Source of the DNA: CBETVX01 sp965539935
Lineage (GTDB): Bacteria > Bacillota > Clostridia > Peptostreptococcales > Caminicellaceae
Direction: 5' to 3'
Length of the DNA: 54,419 nt
Assembly (NCBI GenBank): GCA_965539935.1
Contig: CBETVX010000016.1
Location: forward strand, 1 to 54,419
This document shows positions 42,072 to 50,774 of this stretch, in pieces. Below the pieces are notes generated by a model, which was not told where the DNA came from, made no database searches, and saw only the letters and a program-made list of their open reading frames with translations. Within the stretch, counting starts at the first letter, position 1. The number at the start of each line of letters is the position of its first letter. A program made the position numbers and the translations under genes.

Positions 42072-43313
42072 CTAAAGAACTTTTATAATGTTTTTGAATT
42101 CAAATTCTTCTAATTTCTTCAGTATATCATCTTGATGTTTTGGAAGAACTGCAACTAATACTACAGCATCTTCCCTCAATTCTACCAATTCATCTATAGA
42201 ATAGACTGGTAGACCCATTATATATTTAGGATTACCTATTTTATCTGTAACAGCAAATCCATAAATGCCTATTTCATTTCTATCAAGTATATGTAGTACG
42301 TCTCTTCCCACAATTCCTGCACCATAAATAATAACATTCTTATATTCTTTTATTATTTTGACTGTCCTTTCGTCAATATTTTTACATATTATTCTTTCCT
42401 GCATGTTAGAGATAAACAGTTTATACAAGTGTTTTACAATTATATTCCCTTTATCTAAATTTAGCATGTCTTCTTGGTCACATATTTTTTTATAAATTGA
42501 CTTTGCTCTTCTATAAAACCTAGAAATATGTGAATCAATAGCAACATCAACATCTTTACTAAAGTTAGAATTTTGCCAAAAGGAAAGCATTTCTGCATAG
42601 CAAATAAATATTCCTTCAAAATTTTTTTTAGAAAGTCTAGTTGTCATGGTAGAGTTTTCTCTAAACCTTCGCATAAAATATTTTTTGTTTAAACATTTAA
42701 CTCTCCTAGCTTTCATTAATGCTAAAAAAGCAAATAGTTCATCTTCATGAATAATACCTTCATAAAATTTAAAATCATTATGTAATAAATATTCACGTCT
42801 CCAAAATTGTCGTGGAGGACTAGATATCCAATCATCATTTTGAATAAATCGTGTAAATAAGTCTTGTCCTTTAAAAATACCTAGATAATCTTTTTTTCGC
42901 TCTGATTTATATCCAATAAACTTTTTCTTCAATAACTCATTTTCAAAAATTAATGTGGCATCAAAAAATACAGCATCTAAGTTATCTACCTTTGCGGTTT
43001 CATATAATTCTTCCATTGCATTATCAGTAATCTTATCGTCGGAATCAAGAAAGTATATATACTCTCCTTGAGCAAATTCTAATCCACGATTTCTAGAATA
43101 TGACTGCCCATAATTTTTGCTATTATTAATAATTTCAATCCTACTATCTATCTCTGCATATCTTTTTAAAATATTAGATGATTTATCTGTAGATCCATCA
43201 TTTATACATATTATTTGAATATCCTTTAATGTTTGATTTGTAACACTTTCTAAGCACTCTTCCAAATATTTCTCCACATTATATATAGGAATAATAACAC
43301 TTACTTTTATCAT
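42072..43313 (-). CDS. Family 2 glycosyltransferase with C-terminal Rossmann-like module
   Basis: GT2 enzyme of about 413 residues. The N-terminal domain shows KVSVIIPIYNVEKYLEECLE, CINDGSTDKS and YFLDSDDKITDNA with the DxD-type site. The middle (about 200-310) is helical. The C-terminal 92 residues carry NVIIYGAGIVGRDVLHILDR and AVVLVAVLPKHQDD, the shared module. The frame extends to a TTG at 43343, but that has no ribosome site, and the paralogue at 43453-44808 starts with the same MIKVSVIIP, so ATG 43313 is chosen. It follows its paralogue after a 110-base spacer. Confidence 0.87.
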   Translation of the reverse strand: MIKVSVIIPIYNVEKYLEECLESVTNQTLKDIQIICINDGSTDKSSNILKRYAEIDSRIEIINNSKNYGQSYSRNRGLEFAQGEYIYFLDSDDKITDNAMEELYETAKVDNLDAVFFDATLIFENELLKKKFIGYKSERKKDYLGIFKGQDLFTRFIQNDDWISSPPRQFWRREYLLHNDFKFYEGIIHEDELFAFLALMKARRVKCLNKKYFMRRFRENSTMTTRLSKKNFEGIFICYAEMLSFWQNSNFSKDVDVAIDSHISRFYRRAKSIYKKICDQEDMLNLDKGNIIVKHLYKLFISNMQERIICKNIDERTVKIIKEYKNVIIYGAGIVGRDVLHILDRNEIGIYGFAVTDKIGNPKYIMGLPVYSIDELVELREDAVVLVAVLPKHQDDILKKLEEFEFKNIIKVL

Positions 43314-43452
43314 AGAATCACTCTTTTCATATAATTTAGACAAGCAAATAATATATTTAAAGTTTTAAAGTATTTTCAAAAATTATATGGCTTATTACTT
43401 TGTTTTTATATATTATTTATACACATAAATAATATATAATGCATTTATTGAG

Positions 43453-44808
43453 TTAATATATACATTTTTCAATTTCTAATCCCAATCTATAATATGCATC
43501 TGCATCTATTAGTTTAATTTTATCATTTGTCATTTTAATAGTATTATAAATTTCTTTAGCATAATGAGTATTAGTAATAATGACAGCATCTATATCATTC
43601 TGAAAACTTTTAAATGGTTTAATTATATAATCATCTATTTGAATACCTATTTTATTACTATCTTCATCAATTAAACATTCAATCTTAAATTTATTTTTTT
43701 CAGAAACTTCTAAAAACTCTTTTCCTAATTTCCCCATTCCCCATAAACCATATCTATAGTCAAGCTTTTCTAAATGCTTTAATAGCATAACTATTTTAGG
43801 GTTATCTATATATACAGAATCTACTTTATATTTTATATTTGCTTTTTCGTAATCTCCTTCACATAAATATCTATATTTATTGTATACATATTGACTTATA
43901 AAGTCATTTTCATTACAATTATCCATCTCTAATTTTTTTAAACCCTCATAACTTAAAAATTTATATAACTGTCTTCTATACTCATCTTCAATTGAATCTA
44001 ATGAATAGATCAAAGTTGTCACTGCATAAGAATTAAAACTTTTCCAACAATATTTTAAAATATCTTTTTTTATCAATGATTTTTTAATAGATAATATTGC
44101 TTTCCAGGTACATTTAGGATTTTTGTTTCTATTGTTGGAAGTCTGTGTAGGTATATTTGTTCTATAATAATATAAAGGTGAATTTGTGTCTATATATATA
44201 ATTCTTTCAGCTTGAGTTAAAATCATATTTCCAAAATATGTATCATTTGCATTGTGTAAATCTTGAAATTTAATCCCACTTTTTAAGAGAAATTCTCTTT
44301 TATATAATTTAGTGTATGGGGCACAACTAGTAATTTGAAAAATATAATCTCTAATTTCTTTAAAATTAAATACATTAGAACAGCTATACTTTACAAAAGG
44401 TAATGGGGTCAGATAATTTATTATTTTTTTTGTTGTATCATTATACTTAGCATAGTCATATATACCTAAGTCTGCATTTTTACTAATACAATTCTTATAT
44501 GCAATCTCAAGCATTTCTAAATGGCAAAAATCATCTGCATCTAGAATTGATACATATTCTCCTCTAGCTAATTGTATTCCAGTATTCCTTGATTTAGCAG
44601 CACCAATATTATATTTATTATTAACTACAATTATCCGCTCATCTTTAGCAGCATATTTTTGGAGAATACTTAAGCTCCCATCTGTAGAACAATCATTAAT
44701 GCAAATTATTTCAATATCTTTCAATGTTTGATTAATTAAACTATCTAGGCACTCACAAAGATAGTTCTCAACATTGTATACTGGTATAATTACAGAAACT
44801 TTTATCAT
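43453..44808 (-). CDS. Family 2 glycosyltransferase with C-terminal Rossmann-like module
   Basis: GT2 enzyme of 451 residues. The first domain has MIKVSVIIPVYNVENYLCEC, CINDCSTDGS and VSILDADDFCHLEM with the DAD metal site. The C-terminal hundred residues carry RYGLWGMGKLGKEFLEVSEK and DAVIITNTHYAKEI, a diverged form of the shared module. The start follows AAAGGAG. A 214-base spacer separates it from the next gene upstream; this holds no gene or hairpin that I can support. Part of the four-gene GT2 row. Confidence 0.87.
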   Translation of the reverse strand: MIKVSVIIPVYNVENYLCECLDSLINQTLKDIEIICINDCSTDGSLSILQKYAAKDERIIVVNNKYNIGAAKSRNTGIQLARGEYVSILDADDFCHLEMLEIAYKNCISKNADLGIYDYAKYNDTTKKIINYLTPLPFVKYSCSNVFNFKEIRDYIFQITSCAPYTKLYKREFLLKSGIKFQDLHNANDTYFGNMILTQAERIIYIDTNSPLYYYRTNIPTQTSNNRNKNPKCTWKAILSIKKSLIKKDILKYCWKSFNSYAVTTLIYSLDSIEDEYRRQLYKFLSYEGLKKLEMDNCNENDFISQYVYNKYRYLCEGDYEKANIKYKVDSVYIDNPKIVMLLKHLEKLDYRYGLWGMGKLGKEFLEVSEKNKFKIECLIDEDSNKIGIQIDDYIIKPFKSFQNDIDAVIITNTHYAKEIYNTIKMTNDKIKLIDADAYYRLGLEIEKCIY

Positions 44809-45022
44809 TCTTCCTTTCTCCTTTGTATTTTATTAAATCTTTCTAATAGTCTATAAACTTGTATCTTCTCTAATCAAGAGTACAGAGGTTTATATACTAG
44901 ATCAAATATAGAGATTGACTTAAATTTAAAGGACTCCATATTTTATGTGAATTCATTTATCCCTTTGTTATAAAAGATATTTATCATGAAATTATCCAAT
45001 ATAGTTATTAAATTTTTTATAA

Positions 45023-45982
45023 TCAACTTGCATTCAGCAAATTTTTAATCCTTTCAATTCGATCGGGATATTCTTTATTAGTTTCAATATATTCTGGTAA
45101 ATAACGTCTCATTTCATTTTGCATTAATAAAAGATTTTTCCTATCATTATTTTCTAAAGCTAATTCTGCTAATAAACTAGCATGATACGCATAAAACCTT
45201 TTAACCCATATAGTAATATCAGAACTTATATCGTTTTTTTTGAGCAGTCCTAATATGCGACTATAAGCTTTTAGACTCCCTTTTCTCTTCTCAATATCTT
45301 TTGAATGAAAAAGTGAAGTTTCCCTCTGAAAATAATGATAGTACGGTGTTGCACAGTAAATCCCACTATTAACTTTTAAAGCACACTCTGTAAAAAATAA
45401 AACATCACCGCCTACTTCAATATCTTCACAAAAACGAATCCCGAATCCACTATTTTTTATTGTCTTAAAAAAAGTAGATTTGAACAACTTATTCCAATAA
45501 TAAGCACCAAATCCTGGATATATATCTCTTATAAATGTATATTTCAATATTTCTTCTCTATTTAATTTACATTCATCTATGGGAAATTTATTTCTCATTA
45601 TACTGCTCTTTTTTATGCTATCTTTATAAAACCCTACACACACAAAATCCACATCATAGCTCTTCATTAAATTATATGCCGTTTCATAGTAATCTAACTC
45701 TATCCAATCATCGGGATCAACAAATCCAACATATTTACCTGTAAAAACATTTAACCCTAAATTTATTGCAGAAGACACTCCTCCATTTATCTTATGAATA
45801 ACTTTTATTCTCGAGTCTTTTTTGGCATATTCATCACAAATTCTTCCTGAATTATCAGTTGAACCATCATTTATGCAAATGATTTCAAGATTTTTATATG
45901 TTTGATTTACAATACTCTCTATACATCTTCCTATATATAGTTCAACATTATACACTGGTATAATTATTGATATTTTACTCAT
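45023..45982 (-). CDS. Family 2 glycosyltransferase
   Basis: GT2 enzyme of 319 residues without the C-terminal module found on its three neighbours. It shows KISIIIPVYNVELYIGRCIE, CINDGSTDNSGRICDEYAKK and VGFVDPDDWIELDYYET with the DPDD metal site, typical of capsule and teichoic-acid type GT2 enzymes. Its ATG lies eight bases before the end of the GDPD gene, with AAAGGAGG inside that gene, so the two are translationally coupled. The acceptor is unknown. Confidence 0.9.
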   Translation of the reverse strand: MSKISIIIPVYNVELYIGRCIESIVNQTYKNLEIICINDGSTDNSGRICDEYAKKDSRIKVIHKINGGVSSAINLGLNVFTGKYVGFVDPDDWIELDYYETAYNLMKSYDVDFVCVGFYKDSIKKSSIMRNKFPIDECKLNREEILKYTFIRDIYPGFGAYYWNKLFKSTFFKTIKNSGFGIRFCEDIEVGGDVLFFTECALKVNSGIYCATPYYHYFQRETSLFHSKDIEKRKGSLKAYSRILGLLKKNDISSDITIWVKRFYAYHASLLAELALENNDRKNLLLMQNEMRRYLPEYIETNKEYPDRIERIKNLLNAS

Positions 45983-46724
45983 CTAAACCTCCTTTATAAC
46001 ACTGGTTTATCATCTCTCTTGTCCTATCGGGATAATTAGTAATAATTGCATCAATACCTTTTTCACAACAAAACTTAATATCCCTATCCCTAATATTCCA
46101 TACATTAATCTTAAGTCCATTTTTTTTACATCCTTCTACCACTTGAGGATATTTAAGATTATTAAATGATGGATGGATTGCATAAGCTCCCATGGTTTTT
46201 CCATATTCGAATATATTAATAAATCCATCTGTGTATAAAAATCCTATTTTTGCATTAGGATTTAATTTCTTAATTTTCATAAGGGAATAGTGATTAAAAG
46301 AAGAATACAAGATTTTATCTTCTATTCCCATCTTATTTGACAACTTTATAATTTTATCTTCTATTCCATCGTAAAAAAGAACTCCTGTTTTAAGCTCCAC
46401 ATTAATATATAATCCTGTATTTTTTAGTAAAGTATATACTTCTTCTAGGGTTAGGATTTCTGCAAATTCATACTGGGGATGCATTTTATTATAATTAAAA
46501 ACTTTAAGTTCTTTAAGAGTGTAATCCTTTACCCAACCACTTCCATTACTTACACGATCAATTTTTTCATCATGAATTACAACAAGTTCTCCATCCTTTG
46601 TTAATTGAACATCAAGTTCAACACCATCAGCTTTTAGTTCCACAGCCATTTCAAAAGCTTTTAATGTATTTTCAGGTGCATAACCAGATGCACCTCTATG
46701 TGCCCACACTTTGGGTTTTTTCAT
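45975..46724 (-). CDS. Glycerophosphodiester phosphodiesterase (GDPD)
   Basis: Phosphodiesterase of 249 residues that hydrolyses glycerophosphodiesters to sn-glycerol-3-phosphate and an alcohol. The active-site signature is complete: VWAHRGASGYAPENTLKAFE (His and Arg), DGVELDVQLTKDGELVVIHD (Glu, Asp and His). The C-terminal TIM-barrel strands KINVWNIRD and GIDAIITNYPD are present. There is no signal peptide, so it is cytoplasmic, which is the less common form and unlike secreted GlpQ. Inside a glycan cluster it may supply or recycle glycerol phosphate, or trim a phosphodiester-linked substituent. It overlaps the next GT2 gene. Confidence 0.93.
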   Translation of the reverse strand: MKKPKVWAHRGASGYAPENTLKAFEMAVELKADGVELDVQLTKDGELVVIHDEKIDRVSNGSGWVKDYTLKELKVFNYNKMHPQYEFAEILTLEEVYTLLKNTGLYINVELKTGVLFYDGIEDKIIKLSNKMGIEDKILYSSFNHYSLMKIKKLNPNAKIGFLYTDGFINIFEYGKTMGAYAIHPSFNNLKYPQVVEGCKKNGLKINVWNIRDRDIKFCCEKGIDAIITNYPDRTREMINQCYKGGLDE

Positions 46725-46775
46725 ACTGCATCACTCACCTATAGTTGCATATTAAAAAATATTTCAATAAATAAT

Positions 46776-48113
46776 TTAACAAAAAACGGTTCTGTCTTTT
46801 CCTGCTCCAAACCTTATAAAATCAATTTTATTCTCTGATGGTGTAATAATAAGTGTATCCCACAAATCTTGGGTTACTGTATCTAAATACCTTTTATAAG
46901 TAACTGCTCCATCGGGTTTTTTATCTGTAAAATATTCACATTTTGAACAGCCTACAGATATTATAGGAAATAATCTTTCTGTATAAACGTAGTCTGCGTG
47001 GGTATGTCCATGGATAAATGCCATAATTTTTTTTCCATCTTGCAAGTGATATTCTTCCAAAATAGACATAAGTTTATCTCCGTTCCTAATAGTATCACTC
47101 CAAAAGTCTAATTGTGGAAGTGGGGCTTCATGACTAAATATAATCACCGAATAACCCTCTGGTGTACTTTTTAGGGTCTCCTGTAACCATTTCAACATTT
47201 CAGTTGAGAAACCATATCTAACTTTTTCTCTATGATCAAAGGATGTTAGAAAAATACATCTAAGAAATATTTTCTCAAAATCAACAAAGTAATACAACTT
47301 CTTAGAAGTTCTATTTACATATTTTTCACTATGTCGCTGATAAATTTGATACTGCTCATCCTCTGACAAAGGCTCTGGATTATTATAAAAATAATTAGTA
47401 TCATGATTTCCAATAACAACATATAGAGGTATCTTGTTTTCTTTCAAATCATCGATCACTTTTTTTGCATATTTTTTTGTTGCTTTAGCAGGAACCATCC
47501 CATCTGTTAAATCTCCTAGATGAACAATTCCATCAAAGCCAACCCTTTGATTAACTGATTTTATATTATGTGCAGTATCTTCCCAAGTCCCATTTATAGT
47601 ATAGTGTGAATCAGATAACACTGCTAGTACAAGGGATTTTTTTGTTATTTTTTCCTTTATTGTATCTACTGTTTTATCTATTTCATCTGCAAAATATGGC
47701 TTTTCCTGATATTTAAAATCCTCCGATTCATATAAAAGGATATCATTGATTTTTTCAGCTTCTTTATCTGTAAAGTCTTTACCATCCACACGTTTTAGGC
47801 AAACTCTAAAATATACCTCATCTGAAAATATATAATCATCCTGTCTATAGGTATCTCCACTTAAATCGTGATTATAGGTTGTCCAGCTTTGTTCTTCCTT
47901 ATATGAATATGAATATATATATTTATCATCAAAATCTAAGGAATAAGTAGCTACATTAAAAAAGTAGTTTGAATCTAACAGACTTAATCTACTTCCTTTA
48001 GTTGCTTTATAAAAATATAAGGTAGACATTCTATCTGGATGTCCATAGCCAATCATTCCAGTAGATGCAAAAATAGTTGCTCCAGCTTCAACTTCTAAAA
48101 ATACCTTATTCAA
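46776..48113 (-). CDS. Metallophosphoesterase with N-terminal beta domain
   Basis: A 445-residue protein with a calcineurin-like phosphoesterase domain at about 165-420: LVLAVLSDSHYTINGTW (D-x-H), IVHLGDLTDG (GDxx), VVIGNHDTNYF (GNHD), SHEAPLP and FIHGHTHADYV (GHxH) give the full metal site. The first 130 residues are a beta-rich region rich in Tyr and Asp that I do not recognise. There is no signal peptide. Start is a TTG preceded by AAGGAGG; ATG codons nearby run into a stop. It sits between the propeller-fused transferase and GDPD, so a role in removing phosphate from a glycan precursor is plausible. Confidence 0.85.
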   Translation of the reverse strand: MNKVFLEVEAGATIFASTGMIGYGHPDRMSTLYFYKATKGSRLSLLDSNYFFNVATYSLDFDDKYIYSYSYKEEQSWTTYNHDLSGDTYRQDDYIFSDEVYFRVCLKRVDGKDFTDKEAEKINDILLYESEDFKYQEKPYFADEIDKTVDTIKEKITKKSLVLAVLSDSHYTINGTWEDTAHNIKSVNQRVGFDGIVHLGDLTDGMVPAKATKKYAKKVIDDLKENKIPLYVVIGNHDTNYFYNNPEPLSEDEQYQIYQRHSEKYVNRTSKKLYYFVDFEKIFLRCIFLTSFDHREKVRYGFSTEMLKWLQETLKSTPEGYSVIIFSHEAPLPQLDFWSDTIRNGDKLMSILEEYHLQDGKKIMAFIHGHTHADYVYTERLFPIISVGCSKCEYFTDKKPDGAVTYKRYLDTVTQDLWDTLIITPSENKIDFIRFGAGKDRTVFC

Positions 48114-48140
48114 ATCATCATGCCTCCTTATATTTAAGTT

Positions 48141-50672
48141 TTATTTATATTGCTTAAATACCTGCTTTTTTATATATTCATGTGTTTTTTCTCCACAGGT
48201 TCCATCCATATTTTCAATCACTTCTCTATATGCTTTTTTCTGTTCTTCTCTATTGTGATAATCATTAATCAAACTGTCATTTAAAAATTGTTCTAATGTC
48301 CAATAGGCACTTTCACGACTAACATATGGACTGACTTCCCCAAAAGAACCAAACTTCTTAGTGTTAGCTATAAGCGTATTCATGTCCTGGGTATTTAGTC
48401 TGCATTTTTTGATTGAATAAGTTTCCGTTTGTGTATCCACTATAACAAGGCTATTGTCATATGCTGATAAAGCTACAATATGTCTGTCATCAATTTTTTT
48501 AGCAAAATAATAATTGCTATCATGTTTATAGTAACTACTTTTCCGCTGCCCTTCTTTATAAGGAAGATTCAAATCAAATTCACTCATATTTCCTGTAGCT
48601 ATATCAATCTTAACAATCATATTGGCTGTTCTAGGAAAAGCAAGTAAATAACTTCCACAACAAATAATATTAATAAATGCTTTCGTATCTCCACTAAAAT
48701 TCTCTGGAAAATCACTATATTCCTCTGTTTTTCCAGTCTCATAATTCCATCTGACAATAGCTTTACCCTCATTAGGAATAAGCCAATAATCTGCTCCATC
48801 AAATGTCATACCAAAATAGTTTGATCCCTTTGAACCTACCGTATGGATTTTTGATTTCCCTGTATCCATATTAAATTCCAATACCTGATTTGTCTTTGAA
48901 GATGCCATTAGAAGTAAATTATCTCTTGTAGAAACACCCCACATAAACATATCCTCATTTTCTCTCTCACGGCATTTCATAAATTTCTCTAAACATTTTG
49001 AGTAATATTTGATGTCCCCATTCCTGATATCATAACGTAATATAGCAGAATAGGACTTTGGTTTCATAAAAATATAGTCCTTATAATGTATCATACGGTC
49101 AAAATTAGAATGTGGCATTGGGTCTTTAAATGGCCTTTTTATAAAAACTCTTTCTTGTAAGTCATATTCACAAATTTCCCCAGCATTATGGGGCTGAATA
49201 ATTACTTTACTGTCTATTTTAGAAATATCACAATATTGAAAGTCTAATATTGAAGATACTTGCATATGGTCTATCACTTCTATTTTTCCAGTCTCCAAAT
49301 CCATCTTACACAAAGCATTATATTTATCACTTACAAACCATATTATATTATTTTCAAAATAAAAATCCCAAAAATGTACAGATTTTTTCTCCTCTTCGGT
49401 AGGATCTTGAGGGATTTCTAAATCCATCAGAAAAATGGGCTTCCCTGCAACTCCAAATAAATGTACAACAGATGACGAATCCTCTCCAATATAGGCATCT
49501 GATAATGAGATAGATTCTGTTATATCTGGAGTAGTATCATATATACCAATGTTTTCTACTAAATATTGTCTTTTAATTTTTAAATATAATCTTAACAATT
49601 GTGTATTCATGGCTTTTAAAGTAGATTCTATCAGTGGATGGGGACGCCACAATAATACTACATCATCTCTTCCTTTAAAAAGTGAAAAAACATATATCAT
49701 CTTTTGTAATGCTTTTATTCCGTACTTCAATATCCCTGAAATGCTAGTATTATACATTACAACTTTTTTATTTTCTATTCTTTTTAACCATTCTTTGGAA
49801 ACTGATGGCTTATGATTTTCATAATAAATAATCCTATCAACCTTTGGAGAACCTAATGCCACTAATTTGCTTTCTGGAATATATTTCCCATAAATTTGTT
49901 TATGTTCTTCTGACTGTACTATCATCTTATCCATATGATTGAATACAGAAAGTTTCCTTTGATTTTCCGGCACTTTTTTTCCTGTAACAAAATATGGAAC
50001 ATAAACAAGCATATCAGTATATTTTTTTAATACATGTGAATAGTAATTTGGATCAACAGATGTAATATAATTATATTGATCAAAGGGATTATGAATATAT
50101 ATAATATCGGGTCTACGTATATTTAAATCATAATCTTTATAGTTTATTATTGGAACATCATTAGGAAAATCTCCACCTTCATAATGAAATTCCCCAAAAC
50201 TCCCATCAGGATTTTTACTATAATATGGTATAGGCATAATGTAACAATCGCACTTAGTATCTTCTTTAGTAGCACGCCATATGCTTTCGAAACAATCCCA
50301 CATCGATGCTTTATATGGCATAAATACAACTTCTAGTTTTACCTCTTGTTCCTGAGTTAGTTCTTTTTTTATTAATGTAAGTTGTTTTTTTATATTATTT
50401 GAAACCCTAGAAGTAGATTCATGGTGGATAATTTTCCTATTCAGCTGCTTAAGCATATCTTTAAGTTCGTCAATTAGTTTATTATAAAACAAATACCGTT
50501 CTTCTGATAAACCTGACATAAGGGAATTATTTATTGCGTCAATAGCTAAATAGCAATCCTGTAAAACAGCTATGGCAGATTGCTGTTTAGTTTTTTTAGA
50601 TATTATATAGGCTATACCATCCCAAAGGGTGGATATAAGCTCAAGTGCCTGCTCTTGTACAAATTTTCTCAT
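48141..50672 (-). CDS. TagB/TagF-like transferase fused to a predicted seven-bladed propeller
   Basis: An 843-residue cytoplasmic protein. After a helical region, residues about 115-435 resemble CDP-glycerol glycerophosphotransferases (GT-B fold): YVPYFVTGKKVP, ALGSPKVDRI, VVLLWRPHPLIES and SLSDAYIGEDSSSVVHLFG, the last matching the donor-site motif. Residues about 440-760 hold seven similar segments, each of the form strand-x-DxxTGxIxx (for example CKMDLETGKIEVI, VLEFNMDTGKSKIH, IVKIDIATGNMSEF), which I read as a seven-bladed beta propeller. The ATG 50672 has a GGAG site; the frame extends three codons further to a GTG. TagB/F enzymes normally lack a propeller, and its ligand is unknown. Confidence 0.8.
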   Translation of the reverse strand: MRKFVQEQALELISTLWDGIAYIISKKTKQQSAIAVLQDCYLAIDAINNSLMSGLSEERYLFYNKLIDELKDMLKQLNRKIIHHESTSRVSNNIKKQLTLIKKELTQEQEVKLEVVFMPYKASMWDCFESIWRATKEDTKCDCYIMPIPYYSKNPDGSFGEFHYEGGDFPNDVPIINYKDYDLNIRRPDIIYIHNPFDQYNYITSVDPNYYSHVLKKYTDMLVYVPYFVTGKKVPENQRKLSVFNHMDKMIVQSEEHKQIYGKYIPESKLVALGSPKVDRIIYYENHKPSVSKEWLKRIENKKVVMYNTSISGILKYGIKALQKMIYVFSLFKGRDDVVLLWRPHPLIESTLKAMNTQLLRLYLKIKRQYLVENIGIYDTTPDITESISLSDAYIGEDSSSVVHLFGVAGKPIFLMDLEIPQDPTEEEKKSVHFWDFYFENNIIWFVSDKYNALCKMDLETGKIEVIDHMQVSSILDFQYCDISKIDSKVIIQPHNAGEICEYDLQERVFIKRPFKDPMPHSNFDRMIHYKDYIFMKPKSYSAILRYDIRNGDIKYYSKCLEKFMKCRERENEDMFMWGVSTRDNLLLMASSKTNQVLEFNMDTGKSKIHTVGSKGSNYFGMTFDGADYWLIPNEGKAIVRWNYETGKTEEYSDFPENFSGDTKAFINIICCGSYLLAFPRTANMIVKIDIATGNMSEFDLNLPYKEGQRKSSYYKHDSNYYFAKKIDDRHIVALSAYDNSLVIVDTQTETYSIKKCRLNTQDMNTLIANTKKFGSFGEVSPYVSRESAYWTLEQFLNDSLINDYHNREEQKKAYREVIENMDGTCGEKTHEYIKKQVFKQYK

Positions 50673-50774
50673 ATTAAACACTCCAATATTTTAAGTTAAT
50701 ATGTCATTGTTACTATAAAATCACGATTATATAATAGTAAATAACAATTGAGCTTTTGTCCAAAAACCACCTAA

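Noticed and set aside
44809..45022. Small gene in the spacer between GT2 genes
   Set aside because: Only a 16-codon frame with a weak ribosome site is present; too short and without any recognisable feature.
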